The notes under the pieces: generated by a model
Seen by the model: the letters and a program-made list of their open reading frames with translations, nothing else
What the model was told of the DNA's origin: nothing
Database searches by the model: none
Position numbers and translations under genes: made by a program
Shown here: one piece after another, positions 13,001 through 21,000 of the stretch
Numbering within the stretch: the first letter of the stretch is position 1
Layout of the letters: every line of letters starts with the position of its first letter
DNA from: Closterium sp. NIES-65
Lineage: Eukaryota; Streptophyta; Zygnematophyceae; Desmidiales; Closteriaceae
Length of the DNA stretch: 64,000 nucleotides
Assembly (NCBI GenBank): GCA_948144175.1
Contig: CANXME010000106.1
Span: 3,968,001 to 4,032,000, forward strand
Direction of reading: 5' to 3'

Positions 13001-15603
13001 CCCCCTCCCCACGCCTCCCTCCCCACGCCTCCCTCCCATGCCTCCCTCCCATACCCCTCTTCCCATACCCCCCCTTCCTATACCCCCCAGCTGCTGGCAG
13101 TCCATTGCCTGCACAATCGCCACCTGCTGCTTACGGCACCCGCCCCATGGCATCCTTCCATGTGCCCCCCAAACTCCTTTGACCGGACGTCTCAGGCTGG
13201 GGGTACTTTTGAGGCGCCTCAAATGCTGCTTACAGCACCCGCCCCATGGCATCCTTCCATGTGCCCCCCAAACTCCCACCCCCCTCCCCATGCCCCACCC
13301 TACCCGCCTCCCCCCCTCCCCCACCTCACCTTGGCGATGCCCAGCTGCTGGCAGTCCATGGCTGCAATCGCCACCTGCTCCATCACATCCCACACTGTCA
13401 ACAGTGCAGTGCGGTGCCACACAGTGAAAGACGGTGCAGGAGGGGACGAAGGGGTGTGGAATGGACGGGTGAATGGACGGCATAGGGGATGCAGCAACGT
13501 GACGTGAGGCATGCATGGCGCATGATGGGGTACACCATGCCACGTCATGCCATCGCACATCATTCCATGCCACGACATGCCATCACGCATCATCCCATGC
13601 CACGTCATGCCATCGCACATCATCCCATGCCACGTCATGCCATCGCACATCATTCCATGCCACGTCATGCCATCGCACATCATTCCATGCCACGTCATGC
13701 CATTGCACATCATTCCATGCCACGTCATGCCATCGCACATCATTCCATGCCACGTCATGCCATCGCACATCATTCCGTGCCACGTCACGCCATCGCACAT
13801 CATTCCATGCCACGTCATGCCATCGCACATCATTCCATGCCACGTCATGCCATCGCACATCATTCCATGCCACGTCATGCCATCGCACATCATCCCATGC
13901 CACAACACGCCATCACACATCATCCCATGCCACAACACGCCATCGCACATCATTCCATGCCACATCATGCCATCGCACATCATTCCATGCCACGTCACGC
14001 CATCGCACATCATCCCATGCCACGTCACGCCATCGCACATCATAGGCTGGGAGGGTGAAACACAGGGAATGAGGCACAGCGGGCACATGAAGACACCACG
14101 TTATGAGGCACCACAAGTCAGCACCCTGTCTGTTGTATTAACCCCTGTTATAAGCCTCCTCACCTTCGTCCCCCAGCTTGCTCCTCTCATCCGCGCTGTT
14201 AATCAGAGCCATGTTATACTCCTTACAAGCACTCTCCCATACCCCTTATAAGCCTCCTCACCTTCGTCTCCCAGCTTGCTTCTCTCGTCTGCGCTGTTAA
14301 TGAGCGCCATGCCATACTCCGCCACTTGAAACGGCCGCCGCAGCCGCAGCCGCCGCACCTCCCGCAGGTACTTGGCGCATGTCTTGTGGGTAGGAGAGGG
14401 GGAGGGAAGACGGGGAAGGGACAATGAGGGAGGCAAGGACTAAGCACACAGCCGCCGCACCTCCCGCAGGTACTTGGCACAGGTCTTTGGGGGGGGGAGA
14501 CGGAGGGGGCAGTGGGGGGAGGGAAGGACCATTAAGGCGGAGCAGAGGGGGAGGGGAGGCCTTAAACCGCAGCCTCCGCACCTCCTGCAGGTACTTGGCG
14601 CACGTCTTTGGGGGGGGGGGGGGGGGACGGAGGGGGGCAGGGAGGGGAGGAAAGGATTATTAAGGGGGAGCAGAGGGGGAGGGGAGGCCTTAAGCCGCAA
14701 CCGCCGCACCTCCCGCAGGTACTTGGCGCAGGTCTGAAGAGGGTGGTTAACAGTGGGGGGGATAGGGAGGAAAAGGAGGAGGAGGAGGATAAGGATGAGC
14801 AACAGACACGTGGTGGCGATGCGTCAAGCACCAGCCGCCGCACCTCCCTTTCACCAGCAAGACTTGGTGCATGTCTGCTGGGGGGAGGAGGGAGGGAAAG
14901 GGGAAACGGGATGGAGGAGGAAGGAGGGAAAGGGGAAACGGGGAGGAAGGAGGGCGAGGCCTTAACACACAGTCACGGCGCCTCCCGCAGGTACTTGGCG
15001 CATGTCTGGGAGATGGGGGAATGGAGTGGGAAGAAGGGGTGGGGAGCGGGGGTGGGGGAGGGAAGAGGTGTGGGGTGGAAAGGCGTGGGTGGGGGAGTGA
15101 TAGAGGATGAAAGACAGTCAAGCGGCGGAGAGGCCTCGAGTAAGCAGCCGCCGCACCTCGCGCGGGTGCTGGGCGCATGCGGAAGGCGGTTGAGGGGGAA
15201 GGGTGGGGGGGGATGTGCGGGAGGGAGACGGGCAGCACGATGACAGCTGCCGCCGCGCCTCGCGCCGGTGCTGGGCGCATGTGAGAGGAACAGGAGGTGG
15301 GGGAGGTGCGGGCGGAGAAGAGACGCGAGGCGAATACGCGAATCCTTCGATCCGTGGGCTGCGCACCACAACCCACCCCTCCCCCCCCCCCCTTCCCCTC
15401 CACCCCTCTTCCCCCTCTCCCCATCCCCCACCCAAAAAGCCACAAACTAGCTCTGAATGACGCGATTCCCCACGGATTCGGCTAACAAGGCAAGTGGACG
15501 ATCACTAAGAGAGTACCTCAGGACCTCCGCCGCGTTTACCGGCGATCGGCTTTAATTGCCTTTCCAGAGACTCTAACTCCTTAAGCTCCTTAGCCGAGAT
15601 CAT
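1053..15603 (-). CDS. EMC2: EMC2, ER membrane protein complex subunit 2 (TPR protein), ten exons
   Basis: EMC2 is the cytosolic TPR scaffold of the ER membrane protein complex, which inserts membrane proteins. Exons read on the minus strand: 15603-15517, 14382-14262, 13394-13330, 12404-12356, 11902-11808, 11424-11339, 4701-4642, 3004-2923, 1879-1766 and 1229-1053. Each border has AG before and GT after, and phases agree (87, 121, 65, 49, 95, 86, 60, 82, 114, 177 nt). The sum is 936 nt, or 311 residues, close to known plant and animal EMC2. Recognisable segments are MEQVAIAAMDC, FPNSTRVGRLEGMWLEAKGW, GAISALKKYLET, KQAAFCYEELLLSAPVNPIYH and YAAATEYSGGTNLRALYGTC. The ATG at 15603 is the first possible start and gives MISAKELKELESLE. 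Intron 6 (4702-11338) is swollen by nested hAT elements. Most exons have decayed copies beside them, so borders could shift between copies. Identification rests on remembered family sequence. Confidence 0.88.
1296..1505 (-). repeat. Two decayed copies of EMC2 terminal-exon 5' part
   Basis: The codons for ASAALRSAGKPS, intact at 1229-1194, recur at about 1497-1462 after a CTGCAG acceptor. Following GGGAGCAG-rich text also recurs near 1440 and 1330. Only the copy ending at 1053 continues into the conserved C-terminus (KRPELLKP) and a stop. The copies lie inside the last intron. Confidence 0.7.
1610..1757 (-). repeat. Two partial copies of EMC2 exon 9
   Basis: The words CACCATGCAAGTGCCATAGA and GGTTGGTCCCTCC, from the 3' half of exon 9 (1766-1879), recur at 1610-1660. 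A second partial copy sits at about 1698-1757, with the border CTATTGAGTATAGAATCTGA. Each copy keeps part of the exon and its splice border. Confidence 0.7.
2030..2361. mobile_element. 332-bp hAT-type MITE in EMC2 intron 8
   Basis: The ends are inverted repeats: TAGGGATGAGCAA at 2030 and TTGCTCATCCCTA ending at 2361. They are flanked by a perfect 8-bp direct duplication, GGTGGTGT, at 2022-2029 and 2362-2369. The interior has no ORF of note but is packed with CGAAC and GTTCG words forming many nested palindromes. An 8-bp target duplication with short TIRs is the hAT signature, so it was presumably moved by a hAT transposase encoded elsewhere. Confidence 0.93.
2760..2922 (-). repeat. Decayed 3' copies of EMC2 exon 8
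   Basis: The exon 8 end encoding SAPVNPIYHVTYAE recurs at about 2862-2905 and 2780-2820 with AGGAGCTGACAGCACCACT between copies. A further 5' copy encoding FKKAAFCYEEL with its CCCAG acceptor is at about 3110-3160. The best copy, and the one in phase, is 2923-3004. Confidence 0.75.
3301..4064. mobile_element. Foldback Mutator-like element with 359-bp inverted arms
   Basis: Left arm 3301-3659 and right arm 3706-4064 are inverted copies with only a few scattered differences, separated by a 46-bp spacer. The outer ends read GGCTCATCCAACACCCGTCC and TCCCATCCAACACCCGTCC. The direct repeat GCAAAGAAAAG occurs at 3290-3300 and 4065-4075. Long TIRs with a 9-12-bp target duplication fit a non-autonomous Mutator-like element. 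No transposase is present. It lies in EMC2 intron 7, so the transcript could form a long hairpin. Each arm holds an ATG in GACGCCATGGAAGG, which hints at a captured gene 5' end, but the reading frame is short. Confidence 0.88.
4340..4605. repeat. 28-bp tandem repeat, about nine units
   Basis: The unit GTATGTGAAGGCATGGCGGC plus ATGCATGT repeats about nine times with a few C/T and G/A changes. It lies in EMC2 intron 7 next to exon 7. The open frames here are only a by-product of the repeat. Confidence 0.92.
4780..4970 (-). repeat. Two decayed copies of EMC2 exon 7
   Basis: The exon 7 text encoding YMADYEAWKELGDLY (4642-4701) is echoed at about 4788-4825 and 4918-4965. The second echo reads YMVDYEAWKVLGDLY. 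Both keep the CTCCAG-type acceptor but lose frame or the donor. Between and after them is AGGGAGGGGA-rich sequence. Confidence 0.75.
6209..9096 (+). mobile_element. Inner hAT transposon with perfect TIRs and target duplication
   Basis: Perfect 18-bp inverted ends CTAAGTTGGAATATACGC occur at 6209-6226 and, inverted, at 9079-9096. A perfect 8-bp duplication CACCACTC is at 6201-6208 and 9097-9104. The insertion point is inside the transposase frame of the older, oppositely oriented hAT. Sub-terminal GCGTA and TACGC words are frequent on both sides. Ends and protein resemble the host element, so the two are sister families and the younger jumped into its relative. Confidence 0.95.
6612..8744 (+). 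pseudogene. Inner hAT transposase with two in-frame TAG codons
   Basis: The ATG at 6612 aligns with the start of the outer element's transposase (MAS followed by Ser/Thr/Pro). A BED-like zinc site (VCAYCNFTFVGGVHRCAQHI) lies near 6785-6845. The DUF659 and catalytic core follow (DGGSNYAAACRV near 7490, HVLDLLMEDIGKKGW near 7570). The C-terminal dimerisation region (TQPVSASPCERNWAKF) is near 8470 and the stop is at 8742-8744. The frame is interrupted only by TAG at 7902-7904, where the outer copy has Trp, and TAG at 8103-8105, where it has Lys. No frameshift is seen over 2.1 kb, so this is a young or nearly intact copy. Read-through or editing is conceivable but unsupported. Confidence 0.87.
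10886..11155. repeat. 15-bp tandem repeat CTGCACCCCACACCG
   Basis: Near-perfect 15-bp units with C/T changes run through EMC2 intron 6 up to the exon 6 copies. A partly different phase (CTGCACTCCCACACCA) is at 10900-10960. Because 15 is divisible by three, long open frames arise on both strands and are not genes. Confidence 0.92.
11160..11560 (-). repeat. Copies of EMC2 exon 6 on both sides of the good exon
   Basis: The exon 6 text (11424-11339) encoding AVLKGKGNTVGAISALKKYLE has worn copies at about 11245-11165 (GKGKHSGSHRCTQAA, frame lost) and 11555-11505 (MAVLKSKDITSAAA). The spacing is about 170-180 bases. Only the middle copy has both a CCAG acceptor and an AAC|GTGAGT donor in the right phase. 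Confidence 0.8.
11640..11755 (-). repeat. Copy of EMC2 exon 5
   Basis: A stretch encoding KKGWCDQADKVYSDLLESNSQDP duplicates exon 5 (11808-11902; KGWWDQADKVYSDLLESNPQDQ). The donor after the last codon reads GGTGGGTGAG. It is upright and in the same orientation about 160 bases downstream, so it could act as an alternative exon, although its 5' part lacks the acceptor and RLEGMW codons. Confidence 0.8.
11936..12182. repeat. (GAGGA)n microsatellite
   Basis: Almost 250 bases of the pentamer GAGGA with rare interruptions (AATGG, AAACG, GCAGA) fill EMC2 intron 4. The strand is nearly all purine, so triplex or replication-pausing structure is possible. Confidence 0.97.
12487..12605 (-). repeat. 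Copies of EMC2 exon 4 border
   Basis: The exon 4 text GCGATCATGAGGGCTCCTAT plus GCACTCCTGCCAT (12380-12412) recurs at 12482-12516, and a weaker one lies near 12570-12605. The copies carry the acceptor side but lack the conserved NSTRV codons and the donor. Confidence 0.7.
12838..13135. repeat. 15-bp C-rich satellite and an exon 3 echo
   Basis: Units of CATGCCCCCCTCCCC repeat from 12850 to about 13080 in EMC2 intron 3. Directly after it, at about 13088-13110, the minus strand has AATGGACTGCCAGCAGCTGG, a fragment of exon 3 (MDCQQLG). A block GCACCCGCCCCATGGCATCC recurs at 13136 and 13229. Confidence 0.88.
13531..14043. repeat. 30-bp satellite, about 17 units
   Basis: Seventeen units of CATTCCATGCCACGTCATGC plus CATCGCACAT run with few changes in EMC2 intron 2. 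The length is a multiple of three and the unit has no stop in several frames, so open frames of 100-260 codons appear on both strands. They are artefacts of the repeat. Confidence 0.97.
14140..14210 (-). repeat. Copy of the 3' part of EMC2 exon 2
   Basis: CCTTATAAGCCTCCTCACCT and the following codons (ending of exon 2: ALINSADERSKLGDE) recur about 100 bases from the good copy at 14262-14320, including the GTGAGG donor. The copy has several substitutions. Confidence 0.8.
14440..15290 (-). repeat. Array of seven EMC2 exon 2 starts
   Basis: On the minus strand the text TGCGCCAAGTACCTGCGGGA followed by GGTGCGGCGGC (CAKYLREVRRL) recurs with its intron border. Besides the good exon (14382), copies lie near 14485, 14606, 14734, 14870, 15005, 15180 and 15282. 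Later copies drift to CAQHPREVRRL and CAQHRREARR. Between copies is GGGAGGGG-rich intron DNA. Spacing is about 100-175 bases. Only the copy at 14382-14262 runs on into the conserved RPFQVAEYGMAL segment. Confidence 0.88.
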
Positions 15604-17200
15604 GGTGGTGGTTGCGAGGAGTGGTGACCTATACGAGTTAGTTGAGGGGAATGATCTCGCCGCGCTTCGAAGGAGGTGTATGGAGACAGGCAAAGGCAAT
15701 TGAGTAGACTAGGCAGTGCCTGATACTCCAATATATTAATTTGCATAATCACAACATAGCCACTACACCGCGTCCCGAACGGCCGTGGAAGAGATTCGGA
15801 TCGTGGGTTTACAGTTCTTGCAACGTGGTTCAGAACGTTCCAACACGGTGAAAAGCGGTTCTCGAAGTCTACCGCTCTGCACTGTGTTGAAACGAAGTTA
15901 ACCGCAGTGGGCGTACAAAAAGTTGTACAACCTGACGTCGACCTAAGATCCAAAAAGTCTAGGTGGGTCACGTTCCTGATTCGTCAAATGCGGTCAAGTA
16001 CGTTAAAACGTGATAAAAAAACGGTTTGCGGCGGTGAAAACTAAGAAATTTTTTCAACCCATTTCTAACGTACCAGACCACATTACACGAACCAGGTACG
16101 TAAAACCGTGACCCGCCCAAAGCTAATGGATCTCGCGACATTGGCGAAAACACTGAGTTTCGCGGTTCCAACGCATTGTCTGGATCGTGCAACACTGGGT
16201 GCACCATTGGTGAGGTGCTCGCCGGAGTTCGCTTGGTTGCGAGAACAGAAACCTGAACATTGCATTTCATCCGGTTTACATCGCGTTCATGTTTGATTTT
16301 GCGAACGATCATCATTGACGAGATCTGTCAACGAGCTTTCGTAAAAAGTTACCATCACCTCGTCGACACAGGGTGAGTTCGTCAGCCTATGAGTGTTCGT
16401 TCCCTGCCTGACGCGCAAAGTTCAAAATTCACCACGGTCCGCAATTTGTGACCAGGAGTGTCACGAGTTCGACCCATACCCCTGCAGACTACCCTAGGGT
16501 TAGGAACGCGGCGCCGCGACCTTGCATACGCCCCGTTCCGCCCAGTGGTCTAGGGCAGGCGGCGTAACTGATTTCCGTGTTCGCGTTCACGCGATACACG
16601 GGCAAGGTTCTGATCCTTTACAAGCTGCTGCGGTAGAGACCTGGCACCTAGCTGCGTCGCGGGGAGCGCCCGGTAGCGCGCGAGGAGTACCTGACTCTAC
16701 GGGATAACGAGCTGAGGTCTCGATTAGTCAACTAAGCGGCGAGCTCAGTCGCGAGGTGACTCCTCACTGCGAAGCCCGTTCCATTACCGATTCCCTCTAA
16801 ACGCGGTGCGTTCCGCTGCGATCTCCCCCCCACCCCTCCTCGTTTCTTTTCTCACAGTAGTGACGGCAGGAATCACCCCTGTCGCGTCGTGAATGAATGC
16901 ATTCGGAGTTTTCTGACACCGCTCCCTACATTGGTGCGACTTTTGGGAATTCTCAAAATTCGGAGTTTCCTGATACTGCTCCCTCCGACCCTTCCCCGCC
17001 AACCTTCTTTCCCTTCTCCTCCCCCCACCCCCCTCCCCGCCCCTTTTTGAGGCGCCTCAAAAGTCGCCCCTGTCGCGAGTGAATGCATTCGGAGATTTCT
17101 GATACCGCTCCCTCCAATCCTTCCCCGCCAACCTTCTTTCCCTCCCCCCTCCACCGCGCCCCCACCCCCCCCCCCCCTCGCCTCCCCCTGTCCAGGCAGC
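15604..17200. promoter_or_regulatory. Divergent intergenic region between EMC2 and SPF30
   Basis: EMC2 starts at 15603 going left, and the first SPF30 exon copy starts at 17201 going right. The spacer is less repetitive than the introns and contains no supported ORF or RNA gene. It probably carries both promoters, but I can point to no convincing TATA box. From 16860 to 17110 a short direct repeat occurs: GAATGCATTCGGAG plus TTTCTGA followed by ACCGCTCCCT appears at about 16894 and 17083 with CCTTCCCCGCCAACCTTCTT after each. Confidence 0.45.
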
Positions 17201-17935
17201 ATGCAGAGCCTGGAAGAGCGTCAGGAGAAGCAGGAGAGCAGAGCACGCCATTTCAAGGCCCCTCTTCGCCCTGGCATGCGATCTGTCTAGCCCGCCCGTC
17301 CCGTCCGTCTCGCCGCTCCCCTCCAGGCAGCATGCAGGGCGTGGAACAACGCCAGGAGAACCACAAGAGCTTGACGAGGCACCTTAAAGCCCCTCCTCGC
17401 CCGTCCATGCGATCTGTCCAGCCCTTCCCTCCCAGCCCCTCCCCTGCCCGGCCCACCAGGCAGCATGCAGGGCGTGGAAGAACGCCAGGAGAAGAACAGC
17501 AAGAGCCCCGCAGGCTATCCCCAACCCTCCTTTCCCGGCCAACCGTCTCTCCCCTCCCCCTCTCCCCCGTCCCTCCCCCGTCCAGGCAGCTTGCAGAGCG
17601 TGGAAGAACGCCAGGAAAAGCACAACAAGAGCCCCGCGAGCTATCCTCAACCCCCCCTTCCCTGCCAACAGTCTCTCCCCTCCCCTCTCCCCCTCTCCCC
17701 CCCCTTCCACGCAGCATGCAGAGCGTGGAGGAGCTCCGGGAGAACCTGGTGAGCTGGTTTTTCTTCCTTGCCCCCACTCCTCACCATCCCCTTCCCATTT
17801 TCCCGCATCCCCCCCCTCTCCTCCTTTCAAGTCCCCTCCGCCGCCTGTCCAGGCAGCATGCAGAGCGTGGAAGAGCTCCGGGAGAACCTGAACAGGTATC
17901 TGGAGCAGCTAGAGCAGGGACAGTTGTGAGCATGC
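17195..17935 (+). repeat. Six upstream copies of SPF30 exon 1
   Basis: A pyrimidine tract, CAGGCAGC, then ATGCAGAGCGTGGAAGA-like text recurs with starts at 17201, 17332, 17465, 17591 (TTG instead of ATG), 17716 and 17858, before the exon used here at 18019. Spacings are 131, 133, 126, 125, 142 and 161 bases. The products read MQSLEERQEKQ, MQGVEQRQEN, MQGVEERQEKN, LQSVEERQEKH, MQSVEELRENL and MQSVEELRENLNRYLEQLEQ. Any of several could act as an alternative first exon or upstream ORF. Confidence 0.88.
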
Positions 17936-18018
17936 ACGCACGCACGCACCCACTCACCCCCTCCCGTCCCCGCCTACCTCTCCCCCCCTCCCCCCCCCGC
18001 CCCCCTCTTCCAGGCAGC

Positions 18019-21000
18019 ATGCAGAGCGTGGACGAGCTCCGGGAGAACCTGAACACGTACAGGGAGCAGCTAGAGCAGGTGAGTGGGACCATCCGTTGGT
18101 GCAGAGGAGAATGATGTAGGGTGGGAAGAAACTGTGGGAATGATGTAGGGTGGGAAGAAACTGGGAGAATGATGTAGGGTGGGAAGAAACTGTGGGAGCA
18201 ACTGGAAGGTGCCTACTAAATCATGTGTTTTTTGAGAATTCTCAAAATACACACGCTAGATCATGAGCGCCCTCTTACCCCGTCTGCTGGTCCGTGCGTC
18301 TCTTAATTAAGTATTTTGGTTTCTTGCTTGTTGCTCTGACGCCTGCGATTCCAGCTTCTCTCCTTGGTCATTCCAATGCGTTCAACTGCCCTTTATAACA
18401 GGTCTCGGAGTTGCTTATAGAGGATCCTGACAATGACGAGTACAAGGAGATGGCCAGTGGGCTCAAGGAGGTGAGATCTTCTCTTCTCTTCCATTCCAGC
18501 ACACTTATTGTACCACCTGGTGGCCTCTCTTCTTCTCGTCTCTTCCATTCCAGCACACTTATTGTACCACCTGGTGGCCTCTCTTCTTCTCTTCTCTTCC
18601 ATTCCAGCACACTTATTGTACCACCTGATGGCCTCTCTTCTTCTCTTCTCTTCCATTCCAGCACACTTATTGTACCACCTGGTGGCCTCTCTTCTTCTCT
18701 TCTCTCCTTTTTCACACCTGCTGCTCGCTCGCATGGCTGAGCGATTCAAGTGTCAGTCATTACCTGTTCGCATTCTTTCATTCGCTACAGTGCCAGTCAG
18801 CACCCGCTGCTGTATCCTCGCTCTTGACTAAGCTCACTTTCCGCTCTCGTTGTTGTCTCCACTCTCAACCTTCCACGCCCTTCTCCCCCCTCCCCCCCTC
18901 TCCCCCCCTTGCTCTCCTCGTCCAGGACATGAAGCACACACGCCACGCACACTCCACTGCACACACACTCCTCATTCCATCTCACGCCATCCCCCCCCTC
19001 GAAGCCGAGGGATTAATTCCGAGGTCATCTCTCGGGGGGGTCATCGAGCCCACAGGACCTACCCAGTGCAGCGAAGCAGCAAACGCAGCAGAGACCACCA
19101 CACACACTCTGCCTGCACACTTCTCATTCCATGCCTCTCCTATCCTCTCCCCCCTCCACCCACCAGGTCATCGAGCATACAGAGGACCTGCTGAGTGCAG
19201 CGGAGCAGCAGACACAGGAGGGGGGAACTGCCACACACACTCTGCGCACACCTCATTCCGAATCACTCCATCCTCGCTCATTCCCTCCCCCCTCTGGCAG
19301 GTCATTGAGCTCACAGAGGACCTTCTCAGTGCAGCGGAGCAGCAGACACAGGATGAACCGCCATGCACACTCTGGACTCCCCTCATTCCATCTCACTCCT
19401 TGTAGTCGGCTTACAAGTCACCTTGGCAATCCCCCTCCCCCCTGGCAAGTCATCGAGCTCACAGAGGACCTGCTCAGTGCAGCGGAGGCACAGGAGGAGA
19501 CTTCTGAGTCAACTCAAAAGTCAGTGGAGGCATTGGAGGAGCTGCCACACACACTCTGCACACACCTCGTTCCATCTCACTCTATCCTCCCCCTCCCTGC
19601 CAGGTCATCGAGCTTACAGAGGACCTGTCCAGTGCAGCGGAGCAGCAGACACAGGAGAAGAGAAGCTGACACGCACATTCACACTCTTCCTCACTCCATT
19701 GCACTCCTCGTGACTTCTGAGTCGACTCAAGTCTCCTTGTCCATTCCCATCCACCAGGCAGGTCATCGAGCTCACAGGACCTACCCAGTGCAGAGGAGCA
19801 GCACATGCAGGAGCAGCCGCCACACTCCACATTTGTTTTTCCACCTCGTTTCTCGTGACTTTTGAGTCAACTCAAAGGTCTCCTTGTCCATCCTCTTCCT
19901 CCCTGGCAGGTCATCGAGCTCACAGAGGATCTGCTCAGTGCAGCGGAGCAGCAGACACAGGAGGAGCCAGCACCGCCAGATGCAGCAGCAGGGGTTGCAA
20001 CTGCTGTGGTTGCCACTCCGTTTGTCCCCATGGCGTTTGTGCCGGCCGCTTCTGCTGTTGCTGTGAGTGTGTGTGTGAGCATGCCTTCAGCTCAGTTCAA
20101 TGCACCCTGTCTCTGCTGTCCCCACCCTCTTCCTCTGCATCTGATTCACGTGGGGACACCACGTGCATCGCATGCATCGCCTTTTCTTAGCGCAGTTCAA
20201 ACGAATCATCGATATTCCGCCCACATCCTCTTTGCACCGCTCTTGAAAAGCCCCTCTCCTGTCCTTTGTCACATACAGTCCAGTCCACCCACGTCAGCAT
20301 GCCCTCTCTCCCTTCTTCACTCACCCATCCTTCCCTTTCCTTATCCAGACTTCTGAAGTTTTTTAAGCCTCTCAGCACCTCCCTGAGAAAGAGTCGTCAC
20401 CTTAGCTAATCCAGAACCCTTCCCTTCCCCTTCCCCCGCTTCGTTCTATTTCCATCCTAACGTGCGTTTTCTAGACCACTGATCCGGCAGCTTTAGCAGC
20501 AGCAGCAGCAGCAGCAGTGTCGTCTCGGATTGCAGTGGGCACGTCAGTGCAGGCGGCGTGGGGAGTCACCGCTGGGACTGCTGCTGGTGGCATACGAAGC
20601 TCTGAATGGTGAGTGAGAGAGGGGGGGGATGGAGGGCTAGCAGCAGGGGGGGCATCAGCAGCAGGGGTCCCAGCAGTGTCATTTCGGACGTCAGGGCAGG
20701 CGGCGTGGGGCGTGACTGCTGGCACTGCAGCTGGCAGCATTCGCAGGTCCGAGTGGTGAGAGAGAGGGTTGGATGGTGGGATGCGAGGGGTTGCTGGGTT
20801 GGTGGATGATAGTAGTGATTTTTGCAGAGCACCTTGCAGGCGGCGTGGGTACAAGCGCACAGTGCAGGCGGCGTGGGTACAAGCGCACAGTGCAGGCGTG
20901 TGGGGTGTGACTGTCGGCACTGCCTTTGGCTGCATTCGCAGCTCCGAGTGGTGAGATAGAATCACGGCATGGTTGGGTGGGTTAGATGGTGTGGTGGGTG

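Noticed and set aside
13531..14043. CRISPR-like regular 30-bp repeats
   Set aside because: Units are contiguous without unique spacers and lie in a eukaryotic intron.
13489..14088. Open frames of 176-262 codons on both strands in the 30-bp repeat
   Set aside because: They come from a stop-free unit whose length is a multiple of three and encode only repeated His/Met/Pro/Ala or Trp/Asp words.
16440..16620. A possible tRNA-like B-box (GAGTTCGACCC) near 16465
   Set aside because: No matching A-box, acceptor stem or anticodon arm could be folded by eye around it.
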